A program made the position numbers and the translations under genes. Of a DNA stretch of 23,764 bases, positions 6,243 to 13,910 are shown one piece after another. Under the pieces are notes generated by a model, which was not told the origin of the DNA, did not search any database, and worked only from the letters and a program-made list of their open reading frames with translations. The stretch spans positions 1 through 23,764 of the forward strand of contig CAZKTU010000086.1 of NCBI GenBank assembly GCA_964555675.1, read 5' to 3'. Numbering within the stretch: the stretch's first letter is position 1; the number at the start of each line of letters is the position of its first letter. The DNA is from CAIWXH01 sp964555675. Lineage in GTDB: Bacteria; Chloroflexota; Chloroflexia; Chloroflexales; Chloroflexaceae.

Positions 6243-6264
6243 AAGGGTCACGGTTGTGACCCTT
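6243..6264. promoter_or_regulatory. Perfect 9-bp dyad between the membrane-protein gene and lysX
   Basis: AAGGGTCAC (6243-6251) and GTGACCCTT (6256-6264) are exact inverted copies separated by four bases. The site lies in the divergent intergenic region, 12 bases beyond the ribosome binding site of the membrane-protein gene. It could be an operator for a dimeric regulator or an RNA hairpin in either transcript. No convincing -35/-10 pair was found beside it. Confidence 0.55.
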
Positions 6265-6280
6265 GCCATTGGCGGGAAGC

Positions 6281-6348
6281 GGGAGGGCCTATGGCCCTCA
6301 GGCTCCCCAGAATGGCGCCGGTCGCGCAAGGCGACCTACGAGCCGGGG
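6281..6348 (+). promoter_or_regulatory. Structured 5' leader of lysX
   Basis: Several stems are possible in the 110 bases before lysX: GAGGGCC (6283-6289) with GGCCCTC (6293-6299); GGTCGC (6320-6325) with GCGACC (6331-6336); and CCCC (6305-6308) with GGGG (6345-6348) enclosing the second. In G+C-rich DNA some stems arise by chance. It does not match a lysine riboswitch or T-box as far as can be judged by eye. Confidence 0.3.
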
Positions 6349-6375
6349 TGCAAGTGCTATGCCAGAGAGGTTCTT

Positions 6376-7218
6376 ATGCGGATCGGTGTACTATGCTCGC
6401 GGGTGCGCGCCGAGGAGAAGTTGCTCTTCACCGAGCTCGAGCGGCGCGGCCTGGCCTATGAGAAGATCGACGACCGGGAGCAGATCTTTGACCTGCACCG
6501 GCGCGAGTACCCCTTCGACGTGGTTCTGGAGCGCTGCATTCAGCACAGCCGGGCCCTCTATATGCTGAAAATTCTGGGCGACGCCGGGGTGCCCACGGTC
6601 AATACCTACCACGTCGCCGTCACCTGCGGCGATAAGTTCCTCACCACCCAGGCGCTCATCCACGCCGAGGTGCCGACCCCGGGCTGTTTGCTCGCCTTCA
6701 CCCCCGAGAGCGCCCTGGCGGCCATAGAGCAGCTGGGCTACCCGGTGGTGCTGAAGCCGGTGGTCGGCTCGTGGGGCCGCATGGTCAGTAAGATCAACGA
6801 CCGCGACGCCGCCGAGGCCATCCTCGAGCATCGCGACGTGCTGGGCAGCTACCAGCACTCGATCTTCTACATCCAGCAGTACATCGACAAGCCCGGGCGC
6901 GACATCCGCTCGTTCGTGGTGGGCGACGAGTGCATCGCCGCGATCTATCGCACCAGCCCCCACTGGATCACCAACACCGCCCGGGGCGGGATCGCCTCGA
7001 ACTGCCCGCTCACCCCCGAGCTGGCCGAGATCAGCGTGCGCGCCGCCCAGGCCGTGGGCGGGGGCGTCGTGGCGATCGACCTGCTCGAGACCCGCGAGGG
7101 CCAGTTGCTGGTCAACGAGGTCAACTACACCATGGAGTTCCGCAACTCGATCGACACCACCGGGGTGAATATCCCGGCCAGGATCATCGACTATGTCGTG
7201 GCCGTGGGCAGAGGGTAG
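6376..7218 (+). CDS. lysX: LysX, LysW-alpha-aminoadipate ligase
   Basis: LysX uses ATP to join the amino group of alpha-aminoadipate to the C-terminal glutamate of LysW. The 280-residue product is an ATP-grasp enzyme of the RimK/LysX type and the same length as Thermus LysX. Recognisable segments are VVLERCIQHSRALY, CGDKFLT, YPVVLKPVVGSWGR (ATP-binding lysine), YIQQYIDKPGRDIR, HWITNTARGG, GGGVVAIDLLE and VNEVNYTMEF (metal ligands). The start at 6376 is set by AGAGAGG five bases upstream and by homology; an upstream in-frame extension to 6256 lacks conservation. LysY follows after 11 bases. The related ArgX uses glutamate; close similarity to Thermus LysX and the lysine genes alongside favour LysX, though dual use in arginine synthesis cannot be excluded. 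Confidence 0.92.
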   Translation: MRIGVLCSRVRAEEKLLFTELERRGLAYEKIDDREQIFDLHRREYPFDVVLERCIQHSRALYMLKILGDAGVPTVNTYHVAVTCGDKFLTTQALIHAEVPTPGCLLAFTPESALAAIEQLGYPVVLKPVVGSWGRMVSKINDRDAAEAILEHRDVLGSYQHSIFYIQQYIDKPGRDIRSFVVGDECIAAIYRTSPHWITNTARGGIASNCPLTPELAEISVRAAQAVGGGVVAIDLLETREGQLLVNEVNYTMEFRNSIDTTGVNIPARIIDYVVAVGRG

Positions 7219-7229
7219 GGAGAAACGCC

Positions 7230-8267
7230 ATGACACTGCGTGTGAGCATCGTCGGCGCGAGCGGCTACGTCGGGGGCGAGCTGCTGCGGCTGCTGCTCTG
7301 GCACCCCGCGGTCGAGGTGGCCCAGGCCACCAGCGCGCGCAACGCGGGCCGCTACCTGCACCAGGTCCACCCGAACCTACGCGGGCGCTCGGCGCTGCAG
7401 TTCGTCCACCCCGACCGGCTCGAGCCCTGCGATGTGCTCTTCCTGGCCCTGCCCCACGGCGAGGCCGCCCAGGCCATCGGGCGCTACGAGGCGCTGGCCG
7501 AGACGCTGGTCGACTGCTCGGCCGACTTTCGTCTGGCCGACCCGGCGGTTTATGCGCGCTGGTACGGCGCGCCTCACCCGGCGCCCGATCGGCTGGGGAG
7601 CTTCGTCTATGGGCTGCCCGAGGTGAGCCGCGAGGCCTTGCGCGGCGCCAGGTACGCCAGCGGGGTCGGCTGCAATGCCACGGCGACCAACCTGGCTCTC
7701 TTGCCCCTGGTGCGAGCTGGGATGGTCGACATAACAAAGCCAATCGTGGTCGAGGTCAAAGTGGGCTCGTCTGAGGGCGGGGCCGGCGCGAGCGAGAGCA
7801 GCCACCACCCCGAGCGGGCGGGGGCGGTGCGCTCGTTCGCCCCGGTGGGCCACCGCCACACCGCCGAGGTCGAGCAGGTGACGGGGCTGCGGAACGTTCA
7901 CCTCTCGATCACCTCGGTCGAGCTGGTGCGCGGGGCTCTGGCCACGGCCCATGTCTTCGCAGCCGGCTCGCCGAGCGAGAAGGAGCTGTGGCAGGCCTAC
8001 AGGGCCTTCGCGAAGGCCGAGCCCTTCGTGCGTATCGTCAAGGAGCGCCAGGGGATTTACCGCTTCCCCGAGCCCAAGATCCTGGCCGGCAGCAACTTCG
8101 CCGACGTCGGCTTCGCCCTCGACGAGGCCAGCGGCCGGATTGTGAGCATCTGCGCCATTGACAACCTCATGAAGGGCGCCGCCGGCAGCGCCGTGCAGTG
8201 TATGAACCTTATGCGCGGCCTCGACGAGGCGGCCGGGCTGGCCTTCCCGGGGCTACACCCGGCCTAG
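7230..8267 (+). CDS. lysY: LysY, LysW-aminoadipyl phosphate reductase (ArgC family)
   Basis: LysY reduces the LysW-bound aminoadipyl-6-phosphate to the semialdehyde with NADPH. The 345-residue protein has the ArgC-type NADP-binding N-terminus VSIVGASGYVGGELLRLLL and the catalytic Cys148 in GVGCNATATN. KVGSSEGGAGASESSHHPER and GHRHTAEVEQ are substrate-loop motifs, and the C-terminal DNLMKGAAGSAVQCMN is typical of the family. It sits 11 bases after lysX, so the two form one transcription unit. ArgC proper (N-acetylglutamyl phosphate reductase) is nearly indistinguishable by sequence; adjacency to LysX and LysW supports LysY. The kinase that should supply its substrate (LysZ) is not in this window. 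Confidence 0.88.
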   Translation: MTLRVSIVGASGYVGGELLRLLLWHPAVEVAQATSARNAGRYLHQVHPNLRGRSALQFVHPDRLEPCDVLFLALPHGEAAQAIGRYEALAETLVDCSADFRLADPAVYARWYGAPHPAPDRLGSFVYGLPEVSREALRGARYASGVGCNATATNLALLPLVRAGMVDITKPIVVEVKVGSSEGGAGASESSHHPERAGAVRSFAPVGHRHTAEVEQVTGLRNVHLSITSVELVRGALATAHVFAAGSPSEKELWQAYRAFAKAEPFVRIVKERQGIYRFPEPKILAGSNFADVGFALDEASGRIVSICAIDNLMKGAAGSAVQCMNLMRGLDEAAGLAFPGLHPA

Positions 8268-8347
8268 GCCCTGGCGGGAGATGTGGAGCGGAGGCCTGGG
8301 GGCGGCGGTCACCCCGCGGGCGGCGCGAGCTTGCGCGCGTAGCGCTC

Positions 8348-8376
8348 TTGCTAGTGGTACGTCCAAACACTATAAT
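8348..8376 (+). promoter_or_regulatory. Promoter of the kinase/phosphatase module
   Basis: TTGCTA (8348-8353) and a perfect TATAAT (8371-8376) are spaced by 17 bases. Transcription would start near 8383, about 33 bases before the kinase start codon. This separates the signalling genes from the lysine genes. Confidence 0.7.
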
Positions 8377-8415
8377 GGTGGCGCGCTCCCTGCGTGTCTG
8401 CTATCGAGGTGTATC

Positions 8416-10485
8416 ATGGGTCTGATCAAAAAGGTCGGCACCAAGGCGTTCAGCGCCCCGCCGCCCGACGAGCCTGCAAGCCCTGAGCCCCTTGAGCAGC
8501 AGACCCCCCCGGCCGCCCCCGATGCAGGCGAGACGCGGCGCGGCATCACGCCTCCGCCGCCCGCCGCCCCCGAGGGCGACACGCGCCGCGGGATCACGCC
8601 CCCCGAGCCCGACGAAGACGAGGCCGCGCGCCTCGCCTCGCTGCACCTGCTGCCCGCCGGCACCACGCTGCAGAGCCGCTATCAGATTAGCGAGCCGATC
8701 GGCATCGGCGGCATGAGCGTGGTCTACAAGGGCCGCGACCTGCGCTTCAAGGACGTGGCGCGCTTCTGCGCGATCAAGGAGATGGCCCAGAGCGCCCCCG
8801 ACTCGAATACGCGCCTGCTCAACCTGAAGAACTTCGAGCGCGAGGCCGGCCTGCTCGCCACTCTGCAGCACCCCGCCATCCCCAAGGTCTACGACTTCTT
8901 CGACGAGCAGAACCGGGTCTATCTGGTGCTCGAGCTGATCCCCGGCCAGGACCTCGAGACGGTGCTCGAGGAGGCCAAGGGCCCCCTCGACGAGGTGCGG
9001 GTCGCTCGCTGGGCCGTGCAGATCTGCGATGTGCTGACCTACCTGCACAACCACCGGCCCGAGACGATCGTCTTCCGCGATATGAAGCCCTCGAACGTCA
9101 TGGTCGTCGACGGCGAGCGGATCGTGCTGATCGACTTCGGCATCGCCCGCAACCTGAACCGCACCGACCGCAAGGGCACCATGATCGGCACCGAGGGCTA
9201 CTCGCCCCCCGAGCAGTACCGCGGCGTCGCCGAGCCGGTCGGCGATGTCTACGCCCTCGGCGCGACCCTGCACCACCTGCTCACCAATACCGACCCGCGC
9301 CTCGAGACGCCCTTCACCTTTCAGGAGCGCCCGATCCGCCAGATCAACCCCGCCGTCTCACCCGAGATGGAGGCCCTGGTGGTCAAGGCCCTCGAGTATG
9401 ACATGACCGCCCGCTGGCAGTCGGCCGAGGAGCTGAAGCGGGCCTTGCTCGCCATCCCTGGGGTGGGCCAGGGCGCCGTCGCCTCGTCCGCGCCCGCCGC
9501 GCCCGCCGTGATCAAGAGCGCCACCCGCACCGATGTGATCTGGAGCTTCGCCTGCGAAGATGAGGTGCGCTCCTCCCCGGCGGTCTCGGGCGGTATGGTC
9601 TTCGTGGGCTGCTACGACACCAATCTCTACGCCCTCGACGCCAGCCGCGGCGAGTTCCGCTGGAAGCACGCCACCGAGGGCGGGGTCAGCTCGTCGCCGG
9701 CGGTGTGGCAGGACAATGTGATCTTCGGCTCCGAGGATGGGGCGGTCTACTGCCTCGACATGCGCCGCGGCTCGCTGCGCTGGACCTTCCGCACCCCCAA
9801 GGCGGTCCGCTCGTCGCCCCGCGTCGAGGACCGGGTGGTCTTCGTCGGCTCGGATGACCAGCATATCTACGCCATCGACGGGCTGCGCGGCACGGTGATC
9901 TGGAAGTACCGCACCTGGAACCCGATCCGCTCCTCGGCCTGTATCCAGGGCGAGGTGATCTATATTGGCGGCGACGACGGCCATGTCTACAGCCTCGACG
10001 CGCGCAACGGCGCCGTCAAGTGGAAGCAGCGCACCCAGCAGCCGGTGCGCTCTTCGCCCGCCTTCGGCGAGGGCCTGGTCTTCGTCGGCTCTCTCGACCA
10101 GAATATCTACGCCCTCGACGCCGAGGGCGGCTGGCCGGCCTGGCGCTTCCGCACCGGCCACTATGTGAACTCCTCGCCCTTTGTCGTGGGCACCAGGGTC
10201 TTCGTCGGCGGGGTCGACGGGCTGCTCTACGCCCTCGACGCCAAGACAGGCCGCCTGGTCTGGAAGTACGAGGTCGGCAGCCAGATCACCTCGTCGCCGC
10301 GGGTCGAGGGCGGGCGGGTCTACTTCGGCTCGGTCGACGGCAATGTCTACTGCCTCGACGCCGGCCAGGGCAGCCTGCTCTGGAAGCACCCCACCAGCGG
10401 CGCGGTGGTCTCGTCGCCCGCCGTGGTCGATGGGGTGGTCTATATCGGCTCGATGGACCATAAGGTCTACGCTCTGAAGGCGTGA
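8416..10485 (+). CDS. Ser/Thr protein kinase with C-terminal PQQ-type beta-propeller
   Basis: A 689-residue protein. Residues 1-80 form a Pro/Glu-rich tail carrying the motif TRRGITPP twice (Thr40 and Thr56). Residues about 89-350 are a Hanks-type kinase domain: glycine loop GIGGMS at 96, ATP-binding Lys121 in AIKEM, catalytic Asp222 in FRDMKPSN, DFG at 240-242, and GTEGYSPPEQY. From about 375 to the end there are eight repeats of roughly 40 residues with the pattern SSPxV..VFVGS.D..YALD...W, expected to fold as an eight-bladed propeller. No signal peptide or membrane helix lies between kinase and propeller, so the whole protein appears cytoplasmic, unlike the better-known membrane kinases with extracellular propellers. 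The start at 8416 has GAGGTG upstream. Target and ligand are unknown; the PP2C, VWA and FHA proteins encoded next are the natural partners. Confidence 0.92.
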   Translation: MGLIKKVGTKAFSAPPPDEPASPEPLEQQTPPAAPDAGETRRGITPPPPAAPEGDTRRGITPPEPDEDEAARLASLHLLPAGTTLQSRYQISEPIGIGGMSVVYKGRDLRFKDVARFCAIKEMAQSAPDSNTRLLNLKNFEREAGLLATLQHPAIPKVYDFFDEQNRVYLVLELIPGQDLETVLEEAKGPLDEVRVARWAVQICDVLTYLHNHRPETIVFRDMKPSNVMVVDGERIVLIDFGIARNLNRTDRKGTMIGTEGYSPPEQYRGVAEPVGDVYALGATLHHLLTNTDPRLETPFTFQERPIRQINPAVSPEMEALVVKALEYDMTARWQSAEELKRALLAIPGVGQGAVASSAPAAPAVIKSATRTDVIWSFACEDEVRSSPAVSGGMVFVGCYDTNLYALDASRGEFRWKHATEGGVSSSPAVWQDNVIFGSEDGAVYCLDMRRGSLRWTFRTPKAVRSSPRVEDRVVFVGSDDQHIYAIDGLRGTVIWKYRTWNPIRSSACIQGEVIYIGGDDGHVYSLDARNGAVKWKQRTQQPVRSSPAFGEGLVFVGSLDQNIYALDAEGGWPAWRFRTGHYVNSSPFVVGTRVFVGGVDGLLYALDAKTGRLVWKYEVGSQITSSPRVEGGRVYFGSVDGNVYCLDAGQGSLLWKHPTSGAVVSSPAVVDGVVYIGSMDHKVYALKA

Positions 10486-10491
10486 TCCTGT

Positions 10492-10523
10492 AAGGATGAG
10501 GGCTGAGGGATGAAGGCTGAAGG
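10492..10523 (+). repeat. GGATGAA-type heptad array after the kinase gene
   Basis: Degenerate 7-base units (GGATGAG, GGCTGAG, GGATGAA, GGCTGAA) start seven bases after the kinase stop codon. The same array type occurs at 13005, 22242 and 23598, always on the coding strand and at or just after a stop codon. It is non-coding. Confidence 0.75.
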
Positions 10524-10591
10524 CCGCACACGCGCTCTGATTGCGGCTCTGCCCGGTGGTGGTCTGTCGCTTTTCTGGCTGGAGAGCCTGC

Positions 10592-11761
10592 ATGGCCCTT
10601 TCTAACCCGCAGTTTGAAGGCGAGAGCGACCAGAAGACTGCCGCCGAGGCCGCAGCCTGGTGGGAGAGCAGCGAGCCCTCGCCCGACGCCGCCCCGCCCA
10701 AGAGCCAGACCGCCGAGGTCCGCCACGCCGCGCCCGCCGAGCTCGCCGCGGCCGAGGAGGCCGGCGCCGCCACGGCCCCCGAGGGCGCAGCGCCCCCCGA
10801 CGACGAGGCGGAGACCCCGACCGCGCCGTACCGCGTCCTCAGCGAGGAGCAGTTGGCCGCGGCCCGGGCCGCCGACGACACCCCGACCCCGCCCGAGGGC
10901 GTCCCGATCACCGAGCCCCTCGAGGGGACCAGGCAGCTGGAGGTCGGCAGCGCGCCTGCCCTGACTGCGGTCACCTCGCGCCAGGGTTTGGCGGCTATGG
11001 CCGCCCGCGACATCGGGCGGGTGCGCGAGGTCAATCAGGACAGCGTCTTCGCCATGCTCACCACCCTGCCCCGCGAGGGCGGCGAGGTGCCGGTGGGCCT
11101 GTTCGTGGTCGCCGACGGCATGGGCGGCCACCAGGGCGGCGAGGTGGCCAGTCGCCTGGCCGTGCGCACCGTCGTACACCATGTGCTCAGCCAACTGGTG
11201 CTGCCGGCCCTCGACGACCGTCTGGCCGAGGCGCTCCAGCCGATGATGATCGGGGCGGTGCAGGCGGCCAACGAGGCGATCTGGGACTCGGCCCAGGTGA
11301 TGGGCTCGGATATGGGCACGACCTGCACGGCGGCCCTGCTGGTGGGCGGCAGCCTCTACCTGGCCCATGTGGGCGACAGCCGCTGCTACCTGTTCGAGCC
11401 AGGGGGGCTGCGCCAGCTCAGCACCGACCACTCGACGGTCGGCCGCCTGATCCAGCTCGGCCAGCTCGACCCGAGCGAGGCCCGCGAGCACCCGCTGCGC
11501 AACCAGCTCTACCGGACGATCGGGCAGCAGCCCCATGTGATGGTCGACTTCGTCTACCAGACCCTGGGCCAGGGCTCGCACCTGCTGCTCTGCTCCGACG
11601 GGCTGTGGGGCATGGTCGACGAGGCCCTGATGGAGCAGGCTCTGCTGCGCAGCCCATGGCCGCAGGACGCCTGCAATGAGCTGATCGCCCTGGCGAATCT
11701 GGCGGGCGGCGACGACAACATCTCGGCCGTGGTCGTGACCCTGCCGGTGATAGAGAGGTGA
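10592..11761 (+). CDS. PP2C-family Ser/Thr protein phosphatase with disordered N-terminal tail
   Basis: This 389-residue protein removes phosphate from Ser/Thr and is the likely counterpart of the preceding kinase. Residues 1 to about 125 are Ala/Pro/Glu-rich and low in complexity. The catalytic domain (about 130-388) has all the metal-binding motifs: VNQDS (Asp150), VVADGMGGHQGG (Asp175), MGTTCTAALL, LAHVGDSRCYL, CSDGLWGM (Asp336) and GGDDNISAVV (Asp374). No membrane segment is seen. The start at 10592 has GGAGAG about seven bases upstream; an in-frame extension to 10541 would run through intergenic repeat-flanking sequence. The stop is followed two bases later by the VWA gene, whose ribosome binding site lies inside the end of this gene. 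Confidence 0.94.
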   Translation: MALSNPQFEGESDQKTAAEAAAWWESSEPSPDAAPPKSQTAEVRHAAPAELAAAEEAGAATAPEGAAPPDDEAETPTAPYRVLSEEQLAAARAADDTPTPPEGVPITEPLEGTRQLEVGSAPALTAVTSRQGLAAMAARDIGRVREVNQDSVFAMLTTLPREGGEVPVGLFVVADGMGGHQGGEVASRLAVRTVVHHVLSQLVLPALDDRLAEALQPMMIGAVQAANEAIWDSAQVMGSDMGTTCTAALLVGGSLYLAHVGDSRCYLFEPGGLRQLSTDHSTVGRLIQLGQLDPSEAREHPLRNQLYRTIGQQPHVMVDFVYQTLGQGSHLLLCSDGLWGMVDEALMEQALLRSPWPQDACNELIALANLAGGDDNISAVVVTLPVIER

Positions 11762-11763
11762 CC

Positions 11764-13020
11764 ATGGGCCCCGGCATCCAGCTCCGCTCGACCCTCAGCC
11801 GTAGCGTGCTGCCCGAGAGCAACGAGGCGCAGCTGATCTATGTGCTGCTCGAGATGAACGCGCAGGGGGTGCCGACGACACTGCCCAAGCTGCCGCTCAA
11901 TCTCTGCCTGGTGATCGACCGTAGCTCCTCGATGCGCGGCGAGCGCCTCCAGCAGGTGAAGGAGGGCGCCTCGCGGATCGTGGACATCCTCGGCGAGGAC
12001 GACCACTTCTCGCTCGTGACCTTCAACGACCGGGCCGAGGTCGTGGTGGCCGCGCAGCGGGCCCGCAACAAGAACGACCTCAAGCGCATGATCGGCATGG
12101 TCGAGGCCGCCGGCGGCACCGAGATGGCCACGGGCATGGCCCTGGCCCTCCAGGAGGTGCAGCGCCCCATGCTCACACGGGGCGTGAGCCGCATCCTGCT
12201 GCTGACCGACGGGCGCACCTATGGCGACGAGAGCCGCTGCGTCGATATCGCCCGGCGCGCCCAGGGCCGCGGGATCGGCGTGACCGCCCTCGGCATCGGC
12301 GGCGAGTGGAACGAGGACCTGCTCGAGACCATGGCGGCCCGCGAGAATAGCCGCACTCAGTACATCACCTCGGCCCTCGAGATCAGCAAGGTCTTCACCG
12401 ACGAGGTGAAGCGCATGTCCTCGATCTTCGCCCAGGACGTCGGCCTGCGGGTTGAGGTGCGCCCCGGGGCGATGCTGCGCTCGCTCGACCGGGTGCGCCC
12501 CTTCATCGCGCCCGTGCAGGCCCTCGAGGAGCGCGAGTCGCTCTGGGCGGCCGGCCTCGGCGACTGGCCGGGCAGCGACCCCCAGGCCCTTCTGCTCGAG
12601 GTGGTCGTGCCCGCCCTCGGCGTCGGCGACCACCCGCTGCTGCGACTCACCCTGCGCTACAGCCTGCCCGGCATGAACTTGCACAACCAGCAGGGCGAGC
12701 TGGTGCTGCGCGTGGGCGTGCGCGCCCCCGACACGGTGCCCTACGAGGTCGACCCGACGGTGAAGCACTGGCTCGAGCGGCTGGTGGCCTACAGGCTGCA
12801 GGCCGGGGCCTGGCAGAACGTCGAGCAGGGCCAGATCGAGGAGGCGACCCGCCGCCTGCAGATGGCCGGCACGCGCCTCTTCGAGGCCGGCGAGGTCGAG
12901 TTGGCCCGGACGGTGCAGGAGGAGGCGACGCGCCTGCTGCGCTCGGGCCAGACGAGCGCCGAGGGCCGCAAACGCATCAAGTACGGTACGCGCGGCCTGA
13001 TGGGGAAGGACGAGGGATGA
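11764..13020 (+). CDS. von Willebrand factor A domain protein
   Basis: A 418-residue protein with a VWA domain at about 45-225 and a complete metal-ion-dependent adhesion site: Asp52, Ser54 and Ser56 in VIDRSSSM, Thr119 in GGTEMATG and Asp149 in LLLTDGRTYGDE. A mostly beta region (230-330) and a helical C-terminal segment (340-410) follow. There is no signal peptide or membrane anchor, so it is probably cytoplasmic. VWA proteins of this kind usually assemble other proteins rather than catalyse. It starts two bases after the PP2C stop codon (GAGAGG five bases upstream of ATG 11764; a GTG at 11758 is also possible), which implies co-translation. The final residues GKDEG and the stop codon are encoded by a heptad repeat array. 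Confidence 0.9.
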   Translation: MGPGIQLRSTLSRSVLPESNEAQLIYVLLEMNAQGVPTTLPKLPLNLCLVIDRSSSMRGERLQQVKEGASRIVDILGEDDHFSLVTFNDRAEVVVAAQRARNKNDLKRMIGMVEAAGGTEMATGMALALQEVQRPMLTRGVSRILLLTDGRTYGDESRCVDIARRAQGRGIGVTALGIGGEWNEDLLETMAARENSRTQYITSALEISKVFTDEVKRMSSIFAQDVGLRVEVRPGAMLRSLDRVRPFIAPVQALEERESLWAAGLGDWPGSDPQALLLEVVVPALGVGDHPLLRLTLRYSLPGMNLHNQQGELVLRVGVRAPDTVPYEVDPTVKHWLERLVAYRLQAGAWQNVEQGQIEEATRRLQMAGTRLFEAGEVELARTVQEEATRLLRSGQTSAEGRKRIKYGTRGLMGKDEG

Positions 13021-13051
13021 AGGATGAAGGCTGAAGGATGAAGGCTGAAGG
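13005..13051 (+). repeat. GGATGAA-type heptad array overlapping the end of the VWA gene
   Basis: About six consecutive 7-base units (GGATGAA, GGCTGAA and close variants) begin inside the last codons of the VWA gene, supply its TGA stop and continue about 30 bases beyond. With TGA every seven bases, all three frames are stopped. Confidence 0.75.
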
Positions 13052-13095
13052 TCTGAGCCCGGTCGCCTGCCCGTCACTAGCCAGAGAGTGTCGCC

Positions 13096-13614
13096 ATGCA
13101 GCGATGTAGCCATTGCAGTAGCCAGCAGATCGACGGGGCGATCTTCTGCTCAGATTGCGGGGCCAGCCTGCTCTCGAGCCCGAGCCGCCGCGAGACGACC
13201 GCCTCGCTCAATAAGGCCGCCAGCGGGGGCCCGCCCACGGTCGAGGAGCTCAACTCGAATGTGGTTGACGCGCCGCCGAGCCCCACCTCGCCGTCGGTGT
13301 GCCTGGTGGTGATCAATAGCGGCCGGCGCATCGTCGTCGACGGCAACCAGGAGCTGCTGGTGGGCCGCAAGGATAATCAGCGCGGCATCTACCCTGATGT
13401 CGACCTGGGGCTCGACGGCGGCTACGACGCGGGGGTCTCGCGCCGTCACGCCCTGATCGCCCCGCGCGGGGGCGGCTTCACCCTCGAGGACCTGGCCAGC
13501 GCCAACGGGACGTTCATCAACGGCCGGCGCCTGCAGCCCCAGACTCCCGCGCCTATGCGCAGCGGCGACGAGCTGAAGTTCGGGACGTTAATCTTACGCT
13601 TCGAGACGGAGTAG
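13096..13614 (+). CDS. Zinc-ribbon and FHA domain protein (phosphothreonine reader)
   Basis: This 172-residue protein has an N-terminal zinc ribbon with Cys4, Cys7, Cys18 and Cys21 (CSHC and CSDCG). A linker of about 50 residues follows, then a forkhead-associated domain (about 70-170). The phosphothreonine-binding residues are in place: Arg91 in LLVGRKD, Ser115 and His118 in GVSRRHALI, and Asn137 in SANGTFINGRRL. FHA domains bind phosphothreonine peptides, so this protein probably recognises targets of the kinase encoded upstream, possibly the kinase's own tail. The gap to the VWA gene is 75 bases, mostly heptad repeat. Ten bases separate it from the next small gene. Confidence 0.92.
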   Translation: MQRCSHCSSQQIDGAIFCSDCGASLLSSPSRRETTASLNKAASGGPPTVEELNSNVVDAPPSPTSPSVCLVVINSGRRIVVDGNQELLVGRKDNQRGIYPDVDLGLDGGYDAGVSRRHALIAPRGGGFTLEDLASANGTFINGRRLQPQTPAPMRSGDELKFGTLILRFETE

Positions 13615-13624
13615 GAGCGCCACT

Positions 13625-13870
13625 GTGGCCAAGACTGTTATCCTCCACCTGACCGGCGAAGACCCTGTGCTGGCCGATATCGACCAGGAGCCGCAGCCGC
13701 AGGATCTCTTCCTGCGGGTGACCAATATGCGCAAGCGCGACGGCAAACCCGTCCCGTACCTGGCCGCGGGCGTGCAGGCGGTGATCTTCCCCTGGAGCCG
13801 CATCACCTTCATCGAGATCATGCCCAGCGAGGAGGAGCGCAGCTCGGTGGTGGACTTCTTCCGCACCTGA
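13625..13870 (+). CDS. Small protein of unknown function, last gene of the signalling module
   Basis: An 81-residue protein read from a GTG start, with AGGAG at the end of the FHA gene (13613-13617) eight bases upstream. Its alternating hydrophobic pattern (TVILHLTG, DLFLRVTNM, AVIFPWSRITFIEI) suggests a small beta-rich fold. It has no signal peptide, membrane segment, cysteine or evident catalytic motif. The family was not recognised. Its tight spacing after the FHA gene implies that it belongs to the same complex or pathway. Confidence 0.75.
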   Translation: MAKTVILHLTGEDPVLADIDQEPQPQDLFLRVTNMRKRDGKPVPYLAAGVQAVIFPWSRITFIEIMPSEEERSSVVDFFRT

Positions 13871-13910
13871 CGCGGAGGCCGGGGAGGCTCGCGCCACCCC
13901 GCGCACCCCT

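Noticed and set aside
6256..6375. A 40-residue N-terminal extension of LysX
   Set aside because: The sequence is not conserved in LysX, lies in the hairpin region, and the ATG at 6376 has a proper ribosome binding site and gives the usual 280 residues.
6222..6461. A possible leader peptide upstream of lysX, including an ATG at 6291
   Set aside because: It has no run of lysine codons, no good ribosome binding site, and extends into lysX without a terminator/antiterminator pair.
9358..11034. A 558-codon minus-strand frame across the kinase propeller and the PP2C tail
   Set aside because: Its repetitive Asp/His/Val pattern mirrors the propeller repeats on the other strand. It crosses an intergenic heptad array.
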